Shown here: positions 12,901 through 25,528 of the stretch, piece after piece
Layout of the letters: each line of letters starts with the position of its first letter
Position numbering within the stretch: the stretch's first letter is position 1
Source of the DNA: Impatiens glandulifera
Taxonomy: Eukaryota > Streptophyta > Magnoliopsida > Ericales > Balsaminaceae
Assembly: GCF_907164915.1 (NCBI RefSeq)
Contig: NC_061862.1
Span: 90,320,846 to 90,384,845 of the forward strand
Length of the DNA: 64,000 nt
Reading direction: 5' to 3'
Made by a program: the position numbers and the translations under genes
The notes under the pieces: generated by a model
Told to the model about the DNA's origin: nothing
The model's database searches: none
Seen by the model: the letters and a program-made list of their open reading frames with translations, nothing else

Positions 12901-13309
12901 TTTTGTAGTAGAATGAAGCACATTTAAATGTAGAAGATGGGACTCCAGTAACATCTGCAGCGAGGAGGAGCAAATCGGCGGAGAATTGTCGGAACTTGGC
13001 ATGATCCTCGGTGAATTTTGCAGCGGTGGCATTGGAGAGATCGACGCATGCATTCCAGAGATGGTAACTGAGCTTCCAGATCTTGATCTTGTCTGAGTTG
13101 GACAAGGAAGAAGAGGTTGAAGTGAGTTGAGAAAGACCGAATTGAAGATCGCGGAATAGATTCTCCGGTAGAGTAGATTGTGGAGAATGAGACTCGATTT
13201 GTTTGATTAAAGTTTCCAAATGTGAAAATGTTGAAGATTGAGTTTCTTCCTGATGGTGTTCATGAAGACTTTGCCTGAAATCTTGCGATGAGATCTCCGA
13301 TATTCTCAT
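9913..13309 (-). CDS. ZIP4: Meiosis protein SPO22/ZIP4 (TPR-repeat ZMM protein), 5 exons
   Basis: ZIP4/SPO22 is a TPR-repeat scaffold of the meiotic ZMM group. It acts in the nucleus on chromosome axes and promotes class I (interfering) crossovers and, in some species, synapsis. Coding exons on the minus strand are 13309-11994, 11739-11550, 11461-11429 (33 nt), 11299-10676 and 10599-9913. All introns are GT-AG and the frame is kept, giving 949 aa, close to the roughly 940 aa usual in plants. I chose the Met at 13309 ([11 protein letters not shown]) because it matches the family N-terminus; an ATG 90 nt upstream only adds a basic tail. Family-typical stretches include [25 protein letters not shown] and [20 protein letters not shown] near the C-terminus. 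Exon 1 holds the SPO22 domain (roughly residues 170-440). No stops or frameshifts break it, so it looks functional. Exon joins are inferred from splice signals and family similarity recalled from memory. Confidence 0.92.
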
Positions 13310-14187
13310 TTTGAACTTTGGCGGGAAGGAATTGCAATGAGGACGACGACGACGGTAAAGGAAAATTTTAAACTTCAACAGATGATAATTGTGAGCCACT
13401 CTTTTTCAAAGTGTTATTTGTATAAAATTAAAACCGAACCAATATTCTAACCTGCCAAATCATAGGTAGTGGGAAAATTAAGATTAGAATGGAAATATTA
13501 AAAAAAAATAAAAAATTGCAAGAAATTAAGATTAGAATGGAAATATTAAAAAAAATAAAAAAAATTGCTAGAGTCAGCACTCAATTTTTTCATAAAAGAT
13601 CGATAAGAAAAATGCATAAAGAAACGCTGATGAAAAGATATTTTTTCATGGTTTAATGTATGATGACACTCTAAAAAGGGTCGGGTAACGTTGTGTCATT
13701 CTTCTCTATTCAGAGATAGTCTCTACGTCAAGCGTTAAGTCATTTTTGATTAATTTTCGTTTATTAATTAGTTCGAAAAATAGAGGGTGAAGAAGTGAAA
13801 TGATAAACTTAGGTCAAGATGATCTGAATATCGAATTTGAAATTAGGATGCCTTGATGACCTTGATGGCGACGAATTAGGCTGATAGAACCATGCTTAAT
13901 TAATTTTAAATGAGGGAGTGAAATTTCAAGTTCAATGAAAAAGTGTATGTTGTCATCTCGGGATCTTAATATCTAGAAGATTGCAACGGTTAGAAAATAA
14001 CAGGTGGATTTTGATTAGAGTGGTCTCAAATTTCAATACGAAAAAAATTAAGTTAATGTGACATACTATTAAAGCAACTCTTTGAAAGTAGGAAGATAGA
14101 AAGAGAAAGGGAACAAGAGAAATTTTACCTTTTATTTAACCATGAAGAGAGCCTGAGATCTTTAATAGAGAAAAGAAACTTCAACTC
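13310..14187. other. ZIP4 upstream region and AT-rich spacer
   Basis: The ZIP4 5' UTR and promoter lie at the left. A TATA-like TTTATACAAA (minus strand) lies near 13419-13428, about 115 bp before the start codon. A 40-bp phrase (AAGATTAGAATGGAAATATTAAAAAAAATAAAAAA) is repeated at about 13480 and 13526. No gene is seen. Confidence 0.45.
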
Positions 14188-14372
14188 GGGAGAGGTCACA
14201 AGTTTTAGCCGTGGGTTTTGAAGAGTCGCGCGTAAGTCGAACGAAGAGAAGACAAAAGAGGAAGGAGAGACGGGAGAGGTCACAAGTTTTAGCCGTGGGT
14301 TTTGAAGAGTCGCGCGTAAATCGAACGGTGAATGGATGTAGAGAGAAGACAAAAGAGGAAGGAGAGACGGCA
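14188..14372 (+). repeat. Direct duplication, about 83-bp period
   Basis: The phrase GAGAGGTCACAAGTTTTAGC, continuing through CCGTGGGTTTTGAAGAGTCG, occurs at about 14190 and again at about 14273. Each copy is followed by GAAGACAAAAGAGGAAGGAG, with an extra segment in the second copy. The small ORFs across it (14125-14352 minus, 14211-14426 plus) are products of the repeat, not genes. Confidence 0.7.
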
Positions 14373-16069
14373 GAAATGGAAGGGGATAAAGAGGCTAGGG
14401 TTTGGTGGGAAGGTGAAAATATATAGAGGCGCGCAGTTTTTTTGTAGAATAAAAATTAAAGCCTAACTAATTAAGGAAAATTATCAAAATTATCAAAATA
14501 ATAAAAATAAAATTATTTGAAATAAATGTTGTACTAATTTATTTTAAAAAAATTAAAAAAAGTTAAGTGAAAAAAATAATAATTTAGAATGAATTGTTGG
14601 ATCCATTTCATTTAAAAAAATTATTTATTTAACCTTAAAAATAAACAACAAAAAAAGTAAAATAAAATAAATTGGTAAAATATTTGCCATATTTGTTTTT
14701 AATATTTTATGTATTTATAAAGATCAAAACTAAAGCCAAAAGGGTGAAAGAAACATCAATTTCAAACAAACTTTTAAGATTTTTAAATAAAATTATATAT
14801 GTAATCGGGTGTAGCCGAAAATAGAAGAATTGGTTATAGTAGGAACCGCGTCCATTGGATGGACGCTGAAATTGCATCCAACGTCTCATAACGCTCCACG
14901 TAGCTGGTTGTAGCCAAGACAAAGCACGCGCGAGAGGCAGCAGATTGACTAACGCCCTATTAGCCAAATCACTAACGGACCGCCCAAATGCCAACATCGT
15001 TGGACAGACGGCTAACGGAGCGCGTCCCAACATCAAAACGACTACATTTTGGACTCATATCTTCTTCTTCATCGCGACGCCGTCTAGATAAGCTTAAAGA
15101 TCCCTAGTTGATTTCTCCAACTTAAAACTCCCTCGTTATTCAATCGTTTCAGCTCATTTAAAGCCTGAAATGATCACCCTGCGATGGTGAGAATTTCTCC
15201 CTATCAAAATAGGGATGATTCCTCCATATTCTGGCGACTTAAACCAAGAACAACTAAAAGCCATTAATGACTTTGGGCCGATTCAGACCACTAGAAACCT
15301 CCACAGACTCAAGGCAGCTATAAATAGACCCCTTGAGTCGTTCCCAAAGAAGAGAATCTAATTTCCACCCTCAAATCGCGATTTACAGATAATCCGCCAT
15401 TAAAGCTCAAAGCTTCTAGATTTTTCAAAAATCCAAAAGCTTCCCTAAGGATCAAGGAGTATTCTCGAATCCTTGGTAAGTTGCATAAGTTTGTATGATT
15501 GTTGTTTATGGTATTTTATGGATGGAAACCGATCATTGGATCATTTAAAAACTATTTAGATAGGATAAAACTGATTAATCGATCTAAATAACAAAAACCC
15601 AAATTTGAATTTTCAAAAAAAAAGGGTTTGTTTTTCTTGGGTTAATTATGTTGAGTCACAGCCCAGAAAGCTTCCAAACAAGATTGTAATGATGTTGTGC
15701 AACTATTTGGATCATGTTTGATCTATCCCGATCATTTTAATAAAAATCAAAATTTTCAAAATAAATCAAAAGTTTTGAGTTCTTGATTTGGTCAAAACGA
15801 ACAACTAATGTTCTTGTTTTGGTGCCAATTAAGTATATGTAGTATGAAGAAGTTATTGGACAACTCTAAACACTTCAAAACAACTTTAAAATCAAAAACC
15901 TATTTTTTTTTTATCACAAACTGTTTTGAACAAATTGATCATCATTTAGGTTGATTAGTACCTTGAGATGATGATCAACATGTTCTTGGGAGCTTTATGA
16001 AGCTACTCAAACTCTTAAATCAAAGAATCATAGCTAAAAAAATGAATTTAAAAACATGCAATTTTGTGT
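14373..16069. other. Intergenic, probable retroelement LTR debris
   Basis: No recognisable coding sequence. GC content rises at 14820-15060. At 15300-15480 there is a leader-like stretch (CTATAAATAGACC at about 15318, followed by CT-rich sequence) that looks like a TATA box and transcription start of an LTR. A 109-codon minus-strand ORF (14707-15036) matches nothing I know. Confidence 0.4.
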
Positions 16070-16680
16070 TCTTGAGGACCGAGGCTTGCTAGCCAAGGAC
16101 TAAAAGGTCCGACCCAGGATCCTCGGTTTGGACCGAAACCTAGGATTGAAAAATAGGACCAATGTTCTTGAGCTAGGACCGAGAGGTCCGACCGATTGAG
16201 CTAGGATCGAGAGATCCGACTGAGAATTCTCACCTAGGAACGAGAATATCGAACCCTAAGACCGATATGTCTAATTTTGGGACCAAAAATCCCGAACCCT
16301 AGGATCGAGAGGTCCGACCTTATGACCGAAAACCCCAGGATCGAGAGGTCCGACCTTGGGATCGAGAATCCCAAACCCCAAGAACGTGAGGTCTAACCTT
16401 GGGACCGAGAATCCCAAGCTTAGGACCGAGAGCTCCCGTACCCAAGGCCGAGGTACTTAGCCTAGAGTTAGCCCATGACCGAGAGGTTTATACACCTCGA
16501 CCGAGAAACTTAGTCCCATGCTAACCCATGACCAATAGGTTTATACACATAGACCGGTAAGATCAACCAAAGACCGAGAGTCCTTAGCACCTAGACCGAG
16601 GGACTTCGGTACTTAGACCAAAGATCTCGAGCCTCAACCCGGACCAAGGATCTATTGACCTCGATAGATAAAAAGAACTA
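16070..16680 (+). repeat. Degenerate short repeats based on GACCGAGAGGTCCGACC
   Basis: Variants of (A)GGACCGAGAGGTCCGACC, GACCGAGAATCCC and GACCGAGGGAC recur about every 20-40 bp. The core GGACC...GGTCC is self-complementary. Similar minisatellites occur inside plant retroelement LTRs, and the TATA-like stretch upstream (15318) fits that, but no LTR boundary can be fixed. Confidence 0.6.
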
Positions 16681-18807
16681 CGGACTTAGGACTCCGGTCC
16701 TAAGGCCTGTTTGGTTCCCCTTTTCAAAATCCAAAATTGTTTTTGTAATTTTGTGGCTCCAAATCATTTTCTAAAAATTCCGAAAAATTATAAAATGCTT
16801 TAAAAATATTTTTGGGATATTTCCACAAAAATATTTTGACAAAGGCTCATTTGGTTTTTATTTCCAAACCCTAATGCCTTTAAAAATTACTAATATTTTC
16901 AGGTATTTCCTTAAGCATTTAGTAACAACATTTACCTGCATTTACATATTGTTGTTTTAATATTTCAAATAATGCACAAACTTTACTCATGCTTAGGACC
17001 AGAAGAATATTTGGTTAAGACTCAAACGTTATACAACCAATTTTCAAAAATCAACTTTATAAGTAGATACCGTTTTTAAAACGGGTACGGAGGATGAAAC
17101 ACAAAATCCCTTTCCTGAGTATCACCAAACTACGAACTAAAAGAAAATTTTGGTCAATACATTTGTATACGTATGCCAACTTTTATTGATTTAAAAAAAA
17201 ATAATTGGCGACTCTATTTCAAAATAAATAATCTTTTAAATTAATTATGTTTATTTAATTTGAACTAAAGGATTTCTAAAAATAAAATTGTGATTTGATT
17301 ATCATAAATCCCTGAATTATTTAAAATTGAACCCCGAAGTTAATTATTTTTAATAATTTTCAAAAGTTGTCAGGAATCAATGAAATCTTTTAAAAATAAT
17401 GTTTTATTTTAAAAGAAAATTACTAACACACAAACTAAGGTTGAATTCTCGAACCTCGAGCTTTTCATAGGAACCCGATACAAAAGAGTTTTTCGGGGTT
17501 ACAAATATGTTCCAAATTTGAGAAATTATGCAAGAGGATAAACCTAGGTGCACGGGATCGATCATTTTTCCCGACAACGAGGCCCCTTTCTAGGGGTATG
17601 CATTGTGGGGATGAGTGAGAAATTCCCAATTGAGACACCACTTCCCTTTATCGATGATTTTTTATGTTCTTCGATGAGGTGAGTTGAATCTCTCTTATTA
17701 TTTCTCTATAGTAACAAAATCCCAGTTATAATTCCCAAGACCTAGTTGTTCGTCATTCCCGAACGATCAAGCCACGTTGAAAGCATTTATGTGTCTACTA
17801 TATCTATGTATTACGTGTTTGCATTATAGTTTAAATAGGCGTTTATGAGTACATTTTGACTTAAAAGAAAAAAATGACATAACTTGTGTTTTTTTGTAGT
17901 TAAGTCTAAACTCGATGCCATGACTCTTAGTGATTTGAGTCATCCATCACGAGCATTGTGAGCTGAACCACGACATGTTTAGGCTAAAAAAGATAGCACC
18001 CTTGAGGAAATGATTTAGACATAAATGTCATTATCAACCACAAGTCATATGCCTCATATTCCTCAAAGTGAAATGACACGAAGACGATGACGATCTCGAC
18101 AAGAATGATTTGACCTTTATGACTAAGTTTCTACAAGAGACATAACAAAGAAAACGAAGAAGGTGAATGACCAAATGGCGATGAAAGAAAGAGCTCAAAG
18201 AAGACTTGGTTTTATTTTTTCTATCCATTACCCCTTTTTAAAGTATTAAACGTAAAACTTTTCTATTATTTTACAAAATATTAAGTGCATTTGTAAGGAA
18301 AGGACAATAGATAAATGTTTGTAACAGTTCATATATTTTATGACTAATCTCCACACTTGATACTTTCATTTTAAATAAAAACGACAAGTTGTAAAATGTG
18401 CACCTATTCCCCTTAAAACACGTATATGCCTAAATGATGACACAAGTTGTCATGTGATTGATGTGACTTCTCTTATTATTCAGCTTTCTAAATCTATAGG
18501 ATCTTCATGACAAACCAAAAACGATATCCATTAATTAAAATTTTCAAAAGAGTCTCTTAGTTGACTAGGCTTCATATACGCAACATTTGCATTGCATGTA
18601 GGCATTTAAGAGTCGTCACTTCAAAAGACGCATTTATGACATTTTGACTCTCCCTTGTTTCAAGACAACGACAATCGTGTCATCTAGACAAGTATATTTT
18701 TCGATCCACACAACGATCATGAGAAACACAAGGACACGAATAAAAATGGTTTCCTTAGAGTCCTATACATTGATATATTCAACATGATAGACGTAAACTC
18801 ATTTTAT
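16681..18807. other. Non-coding, possible gypsy LTR end and leader
   Basis: At about 17201-17211 the phrase ATTGGCGACTCT resembles the sequence just after the 5' LTR in Tat/Ogre-type gypsy elements (recalled, not checked). Downstream lies CCGACAACGAGGCCCC (17570-17586) and AT-rich sequence without ORFs, as in the long untranslated leader of such elements. Confidence 0.35.
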
Positions 18808-19560
18808 CCTTTTAAAGAATCTTTGAATTCATTTGAACAAAAGGAGTAACTAAAAAAGTTAACCTCATGGTGATGGAGCAATGCATTTTGGATATACAAG
18901 CATGCAAAAAATGTTAGCTCGACGTAAAAGTCAAGAGATGATGCACTCCAATGATGAGAGGCCTATTATAGTTCGATGGAGTTGTGACATCCTACCATAT
19001 GTATAAACGATGACATCTCAAAGAAACTCAAGCATGCGAAGATATTAAGGAAAAATGCGCGATTTATGATTGTCTTGCCTATTTATCAAATTCCAATTCA
19101 TAACATGATCTATTGATCATAATCCACAAACTTTATATCCAAGAGTTTAACTAAGATCAAATATAAGGAAGAGAGCATACGTCACTCTTCAAATGTCTTA
19201 TATGTTTGGTACGCTCAATGAACTTTAAGCGACCTCATTAAAACCTTTTGAAGAATCTTTGATTCAATTCGAACAAAATGTTATCTAGAACAACCAACCA
19301 TGTAAATGGAGCAATGCATTGCGGATAAGAAAGCATGCGAGAAATGCTAACTCGATATAAAAAACGAGAGATTACGTACTCCATCAATGTATTGCTTATT
19401 ATAGTTTTGATATGCTTCTAATGAGCTATCATACGACATCCCGGTGCAACTCAAACATTTGATAATATTAGATATAAATTTGAAGTCGATAATACTTGTG
19501 CTCATTCATTGGATTTCAAATTAGGACATGATCTCTCGGTCATTAATGTTGACTTAAAGT
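18808..19560 (+). repeat. Imperfect direct repeat, about 436-bp period, two copies
   Basis: The series AAGAATCTTTGA..TTCATTTGAACAAAA, then TGGAGCAATGCATT, AAGCATGC, AAATGTTAGCTCGA and GAGAT..ACTCCA is found from 18808 and again from 19244 in the same order with many substitutions. The block is non-coding. Confidence 0.6.
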
Positions 19561-19870
19561 CCCAATACCACGACTAAAGCTTGGACTTCAAGATAATTCT
19601 TGTGAAAGAAGAATCACAATATCTACTCGAGATAACGAGTCAAATATCCAAGGAAAATCATGGAAAACAATGAAGTATCTCCTGGAAAAACTTGGAAACA
19701 AAATTGAGACATGATCTCTTGATCATAAGCAATAACTCTAGGTCCCAACATAGAGACTAAAACTTAGACTCCAAGACGATTCTTATGAAAGAAGAATATC
19801 AACATCTACTCGATCTAGTGAGTCAAACATTTAAAGTAAGTCATGGAGAACAATGAAGGATCTCCCATAA
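19523..19870 (+). repeat. Imperfect tandem repeat, about 184-bp period
   Basis: ACATGATCTCT.GATCAT, then TTCTTGTGAAAGAAGAATC, CTACTCGAGAT..CGAGTCAAA and CATGGA.AACAATGAAG is found from 19523 and from about 19707. A partial third copy of the first phrase lies near 19101. Confidence 0.6.
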
Positions 19871-22800
19871 ACTTGATCATAAGATTCATTCATATGCTTG
19901 ATTAATGGTTTACTTGAAAGTCTAAAATTTTTATGAATAAAAGATTTTGAAATGATTGACCCTTCATAGCATTGTATTTGCATATGTGTGTATTAACATC
20001 ATTTATATTGATAATATGTGCATCAACAAACATAATTAAAAAGAAAAAATTGATAAAAGCATCAACAAGAATAAAAGCCTAGTTTTTACACTAAGGGCAC
20101 TCAAAAATAAATGAATAGAAAACAACTAAAAGAAAAGAAAATTACCAAAATATATAAAAGTAATAAAACCCTAGTTCCAATGCTAAGAGATTTTCTAATA
20201 AAATATATCATAGTTCATGCACTAGGGCATTTTCAAAATAAAAAAGGAAGACATGAACAAAATTAAGTTTTTGTGATCACGAATTACGTCATGACCTAAT
20301 TTTTTTGCCAAAAGATACATATGCAGCCTATTCACTAGGCCCGATAATAATAGTCATTTTTGTCTTAAAATGTGAAATAATAATAAGGCGATTATCCTTA
20401 TTTAAAAACTGAATATTTATGTCAAGACTATTGGCATTCTTCAAAAAATGCAAATAAGATGTCTAATCCTAAAACAAAACCTAAAAAAAATAAAAAGTAA
20501 CGATAATAAAATTTGGTTTGAGATCAAACTCTTCTAGCGCCCTTAGGTTTCTTCTTTGTACAAAGAACCTATAGTTTGTATAACAAATGTTTTTACATGC
20601 AAAGATATTCACTCTCATCTTTTCAACTCCATATGAGAATGTTGCCACAAGAAGCTCCATAGCACCGATTAAAATCTAATACATTTCTGACTGAAAAGTG
20701 TCATACATCTTTAGATGTGGTCAAACACAATCGGTTCGTCGAGAACATGTGACAATGCTCAAGGCATTGACTAAACAACCAAGTAAATTCAAGCCATCTT
20801 TGACAAACTCTTGGATTTGGTAAGCCAAGTGAGAAGGATTACGAGTCCAAATCTTGCAATAGAAGATAAAAAAATTGAGACGACCAACCAGATTGGAAGA
20901 TTTAGAATATTTAGATACAGTCCTCCAAATTTAAAATAAACAAAAATGGAAAAGAGTGGGCATCTTCATATTCAAGCATTGATGTTGTACAAGACGCCCG
21001 TCTACAACGATGCGTCATAAACCACCTAAAATAAAACTTAATAACAACACGACATAAGACATATATCCTTGATAGCGTATCGTAAATCATCTAAAAAATA
21101 TAATAATAATAAATAAAAATTAATAAGCAACGTGAGCCGACTACCTACGATAGAACATTGTAAAACCATTAAACCTTAACAAAAGTCAAAGGTTACCCAA
21201 GTAAGTGTATTAAAGGATAACATTGTTTGCCCGACAAATCAGGATGGAAAATGCAAAATCTTCAGATGCAACCCACCTAGAAGGAAAAGAAAAAAACAAT
21301 GATGAGTAATTGTCTTTTAATACAACTTACTTCAGACCCGAAGTGATGTAAGACGTTCATTACAGACAACACATTCCAATAGTAAAAAAAATGTAATGAT
21401 CATGAAATATAAGTCATACATCACAAAAAGTGCATTCTAAATCATTCTAAAAAATACAAATAAAACTCTAGTTCACACTAAGGGAATTTCCAAAATAAAA
21501 TTAAGCATTTTGGACATTGTACTATGTTTCGACCTAATTTATGTTTCAAGAGGGTACGTAGGCAGCCTTGTGTCAAGGCCTGATTATATATATTTTTTTT
21601 TTGTTTTTCCAAATGCGAGGAAATGCGCCAAGATTCATTTCTCAAAAAAATAAATGGATATTAGAAAAAAGTACGAGTCAAGATGAGAATGTTTCCCCAC
21701 GATCGTTTTCAAAAGAAACTCGATAATTTCCTCGACGATTCGAGCAAAGAATATTCAATTACATATTTCCATGTACTCGCGGCTGATTTAAAAAAAAAAC
21801 TCGTCGAAAATATCAAAATTTAAACATAAACCACGTGATTAAGGAAAATTGTTTTGCTTCCTTAAAATGTTTCAGAAAATGAAATATGACACGAAATTTG
21901 AGGATTAAGAAAAATAAATGAGTCAATGTAGTCATCAATGTTGAAACATTGAAATCACCAATTTGCATTTACTTATACACTCTTTATTATTGTCCAAAGA
22001 CAAGAATGCATGTGTATCAATGTTTCACATGCTACTAAAAATGAGAGTTTCTCTCATTGTTGAGATATTGAAATCACCACTTATTGTTCACCCAAACTTT
22101 AATTATGATTTCTAAAAAAAAGAGCATAAGTATATCGATTCTATCAAATATATCATGTTGCCACAAAAAAGGGCAAAACGAATAATAAGCATACTTAAAG
22201 TGGATGAGAAATTGAAACTGTCACTCAATGTCATTAAGACTCACGTCTTAAATTGCCCAAAAGTGACACGAGTGTATCAATTCTATAAGATAATACCCCG
22301 AGTATAATTATAGCTCTCTCAAGCTGAGAATGACAAAAATATCTCTAATTAAAAATAATAATAAATAAAGAAAGCGAAACAAAACCCGAGTCATGTGGTG
22401 TAAAGTAAAAACTTGATTTAAGACGCCAAAAATGATGCGTGAGACGAAAGTTCCTTTTACAAAAAAAAAAAACTTTTAAAATAATAGCGAGAACACAGAT
22501 TCAAGTGCATTATTGATGATATTTGTATCGAAAGAAAAAAGATAAGGAAAATCGGCTTCATTTTGAAACGGTCGAAAATGTGACACTCAAAGTGAGACTC
22601 CGAACATGTTTTAATCTGAAATTTGTTCTAAAACAAGAGAGATCAAGGCACATCTTAACTCGCAATAAAAAAAAGAAAAGAAAAATTATAAAACCTAGAC
22701 AAGTTCTAAAAGACATTTTCCAAAAAAATAAAAAAAAAATAAGTCATGCATTATGGACATTTTTAAAAAATGAATGAGTAGTCAATGTTTTCAAACAAAA

Positions 22801-23016
22801 AATAGAAACCCAAAATGATGATTAAAAATATTTTCTCAAAAACAAAAAAACAAAGTGGTTATCACCAAAATTTGGAAAATTAAAAAACCAAAATGGTGAA
22901 ACAATATGAGACAATATGAGACAATCATTTTAGGATTATACCCTCCGAGTTCCCTATTTTTAGGTCTTTATGAGATTTTTATGTCAACAAACATTAAAAG
23001 ATGTCTTTGCACATAA
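19871..23016. other. Non-coding AT-rich debris left of the CACTA element
   Basis: No gene is supported. Related phrases near 20290-20350 (GACCTAATTTTTTTGCC, GCAGCC, GGCCCGAT) and 21525-21590 (GACCTAATTTATG, GGTACGTAGGCAGCC, AGGCCTGAT) look like two diverged copies of one gypsy-leader motif. The 84-codon ORF at 22523-22777 is AT-rich and lysine-heavy with no recognisable domain. Confidence 0.45.
23014..23016. repeat. CACTA target site duplication, left (TAA)
   Basis: TAA immediately precedes the CACTA terminus and matches TAA at 31470-31472. Confidence 0.8.
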
Positions 23017-23036
23017 CACTAGTAGAATAGAGGTCT

Positions 23037-23668
23037 TCTGTAACGACTCCTAGTAACGGCGCTCGAACGCCCTTACTAATATATTTTATCAGTAACGACT
23101 TTCGAAAACCGTTACTGATATAAGTACATCTGTAACGGTGATATAAACTGTTACAGATACGACATTCCTTTTTCGTTTCAGTAAGGATATCAGTAACGGT
23201 TTTATATGAAAACCGTTACTAATAATATATCTGTAACAGCTGGAGAAGAACCGTTACAGATATTGAACCGTCTCTTCATTGTCTATACTATTATCTGTAA
23301 CGGTTATTTGTAAAACCGTTACAGATAAGACATAAGTTATCGTTTGAGGAAAGCATCATCAGTAACGGCTATCTCTCAACGCCGTTACTAATAGAGTATT
23401 AGTAACGGTTATTAAGAAAACCGTTACAAATAGTGAACCGCCTTTTCGTTTTCTCTTCTAGTATCTGTAACGGTTTTCTCAATAACCGTTACAGATAAGG
23501 CTTAAATAAACGTTTTTGGAGAAAGGCATCAGTAACGGCTTTCTTTTAACGCCGTTACTAATATACTCTCTGTAACGGTTAATGAGAAAGTCGTTACAGA
23601 AAGTGAACCGTCTTTTTATTTTTCCTCTTTAGTATATGTAACGGTTTTGTCAATAACCGTTACAGATA
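23037..23668 (+). repeat. CACTA left subterminal inverted-motif array
   Basis: The motif CTGTAACGGTTTT or AGTAACGG alternates with its complement AAAACCGTTACAGAT through the block, forming a chain of short stem-loops separated by 20-40 bp. In the En/Spm family the TNPA protein binds subterminal repeats of this kind. The same motif fills the right end. Confidence 0.85.
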
Positions 23669-25528
23669 GTCTGTAATAAACCCGCGAACAACTTCCCTCT
23701 TTCTTTCCTTTCTTTTCTTTTCTTCCTCCGCGCTTTCTCCTCTTCTTTCCGATCATCTGTTTGAAGTCGACCATTGAAATCGCCGCCCGTCTCCTCAAGT
23801 CGCCAACGCCGCCCATCTGTTGAAGTCGCCGTCGCCGCCAGGTAAGTTTTCTTTTCTCTCTTTTCTTCCTCCGCCGATCGTCTTCTCTCCCTTCCACCCG
23901 CCGATCAACGAGCCATTCAAGGATCCCTCCGCCCTTTATTCTTCTTCGATCGATCAAGGTAAACTCTCTTCTCCCTCCGCTCTTTTTACTTTGGTTCTAT
24001 TTTGATTGAAGTAATCTAGGTAGTATTAGGATAATCAGTTCTGTTTTGATTCTGTCCAAGATTGGTTTATGTTAGTCAATATTTGGTTTATGTTTTGATG
24101 GCTAATCTGCCATATCTTCTGATATTATGTTAAGGTTTGATTCTGTCAAAGAGTTGTTTATGTAAGTCATATTTGTAACTGTTATGTGAAGTCTGATTGT
24201 GAACATTGTTTGTGTTAGATGGATTATGTTCATTGTTAGTTGTAATTTGGAACCTTTTTTGACTTCTTTTAGACAAGTTCACATCTCTTTTACTGAATTT
24301 ATGATTGTTCTAAGGGTTTCAAAGTAACTTGTAGGTGGTTCTAGAATGCAAAGTTACTCTCATGTTTCTCTGAAACACAGAAAGGTCTGGCCTGAAATTT
24401 GTGAGAATATGATTTGTGTGATTCAGGCTAAGTGTTGTTTAGTTCCATTGGTATCTGTTTTAGTTCTATTGGTATTTGTTTAGTTTTTTTGTAAACCTAG
24501 ACATACTGGAGTTCTATTTGAAATGCTCAACAGCTACATTATGTTTGATTTACTAACTGTCACTTTTCCAGCCTTAATTGAGTTGAATATCTGTTTTGCA
24601 TGTCTGAATTATGTGCAGAATTCTTGATTGGCATGGTATATATACATATGATGCTTTAGATGCTAACATCACTTAGATGCTTTTGATTTTGGTTTAGAGT
24701 TTGGGCTATGTATATTCTGTCAACATAATCAAATTTTTGGTTTGCATAAATTCTGAAATTTCCCCGTTTAAACTGATGAATTCGTTATTCACTGCCGTTT
24801 GAACGGTATAATCAGGTATTCAATCATGTTACTTCTTATATATGTTGAACTGTTGAATCAAGTTTTCATTATCACTTTTTGCGTTTGAACTGTTGAATCA
24901 GGTTGCATTAATTTCAATTCTATCGGGGTTTGAATTTGCCATTGTCTTTGTTGTCGCGGATTGTAGTTTGCACTTCAAAATTCAGGTTAGTTCTTATTTA
25001 CAATCAATGTTAGATTGTTAGATTGTTAGTAGATTATTGATGTTAGGTTAGTGAATAATTTGTATGTTAGGTTACATAATATTGAATGCTAAGTTAGATT
25101 ATTTTATGTTAGATTTAGGTAAATTATTTGAATGTTAGATTATTGGATTGGTATATTAAGTTATATTATTTGTATGTTAGATTATTGCATGCATGTTTGG
25201 ATTATTAGATTAATTGTATGTTAGATTATTGGATTGGTAGATTAAGTTATATTATTTGTATGTTAGATTATTGCATGCATGTTTGGATTATTAGATTAAT
25301 TGTATGTTAGATTAGTGGATTGGTAGATGAAGTTATATTATTTGTATGTTAGATTATTGCATTTTTGAATTATAGATTAATTGTATGTTAGATTATTGGA
25401 TTGGTAGATTAAGTTAGATATTTTGTATGTTAGATTATTACATGTTTGGATTAGTAGATGAATAAATGATTTGTATGTTTGATTATTGATGTTAGGTTGT
25501 TGGATTATTAATTTGTATGTTAGGTTAG
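23669..25528 (+). promoter_or_regulatory. CACTA promoter/leader region with leader introns
   Basis: CT-rich leader sequence (23690-23960) contains good splice donors (GCCGCCAG|GTAAGTTTTC near 23840 and GATCAAG|GTAAACTC near 23959). No long ORF lies between there and the TNP2 ATG at 25529. This suggests a spliced 5' UTR. Small ORFs on either strand at 23616-24005 look fortuitous. Confidence 0.5.
25015..25520 (+). repeat. Minisatellite, about 88-bp period, upstream of TNP2
   Basis: TTGGATTGGTAGATTAAGTT, ATTATTTGTATGTTAGATTATTGCATGCATG and TTTGGATTATTAGATTAATTG repeat in order from about 25140, with copies starting near 25143, 25231, 25319 and 25399. Shorter GTTAGATTATT variants flank the array. 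It sits in the putative leader intron. Confidence 0.75.

Noticed and set aside
14707..15036. 109-codon minus-strand ORF
   Set aside because: No family resemblance, in probable LTR debris; not enough to call a gene.
22523..22777. Lys-rich 84-codon ORF
   Set aside because: AT-driven composition (AAA codons), no domain.
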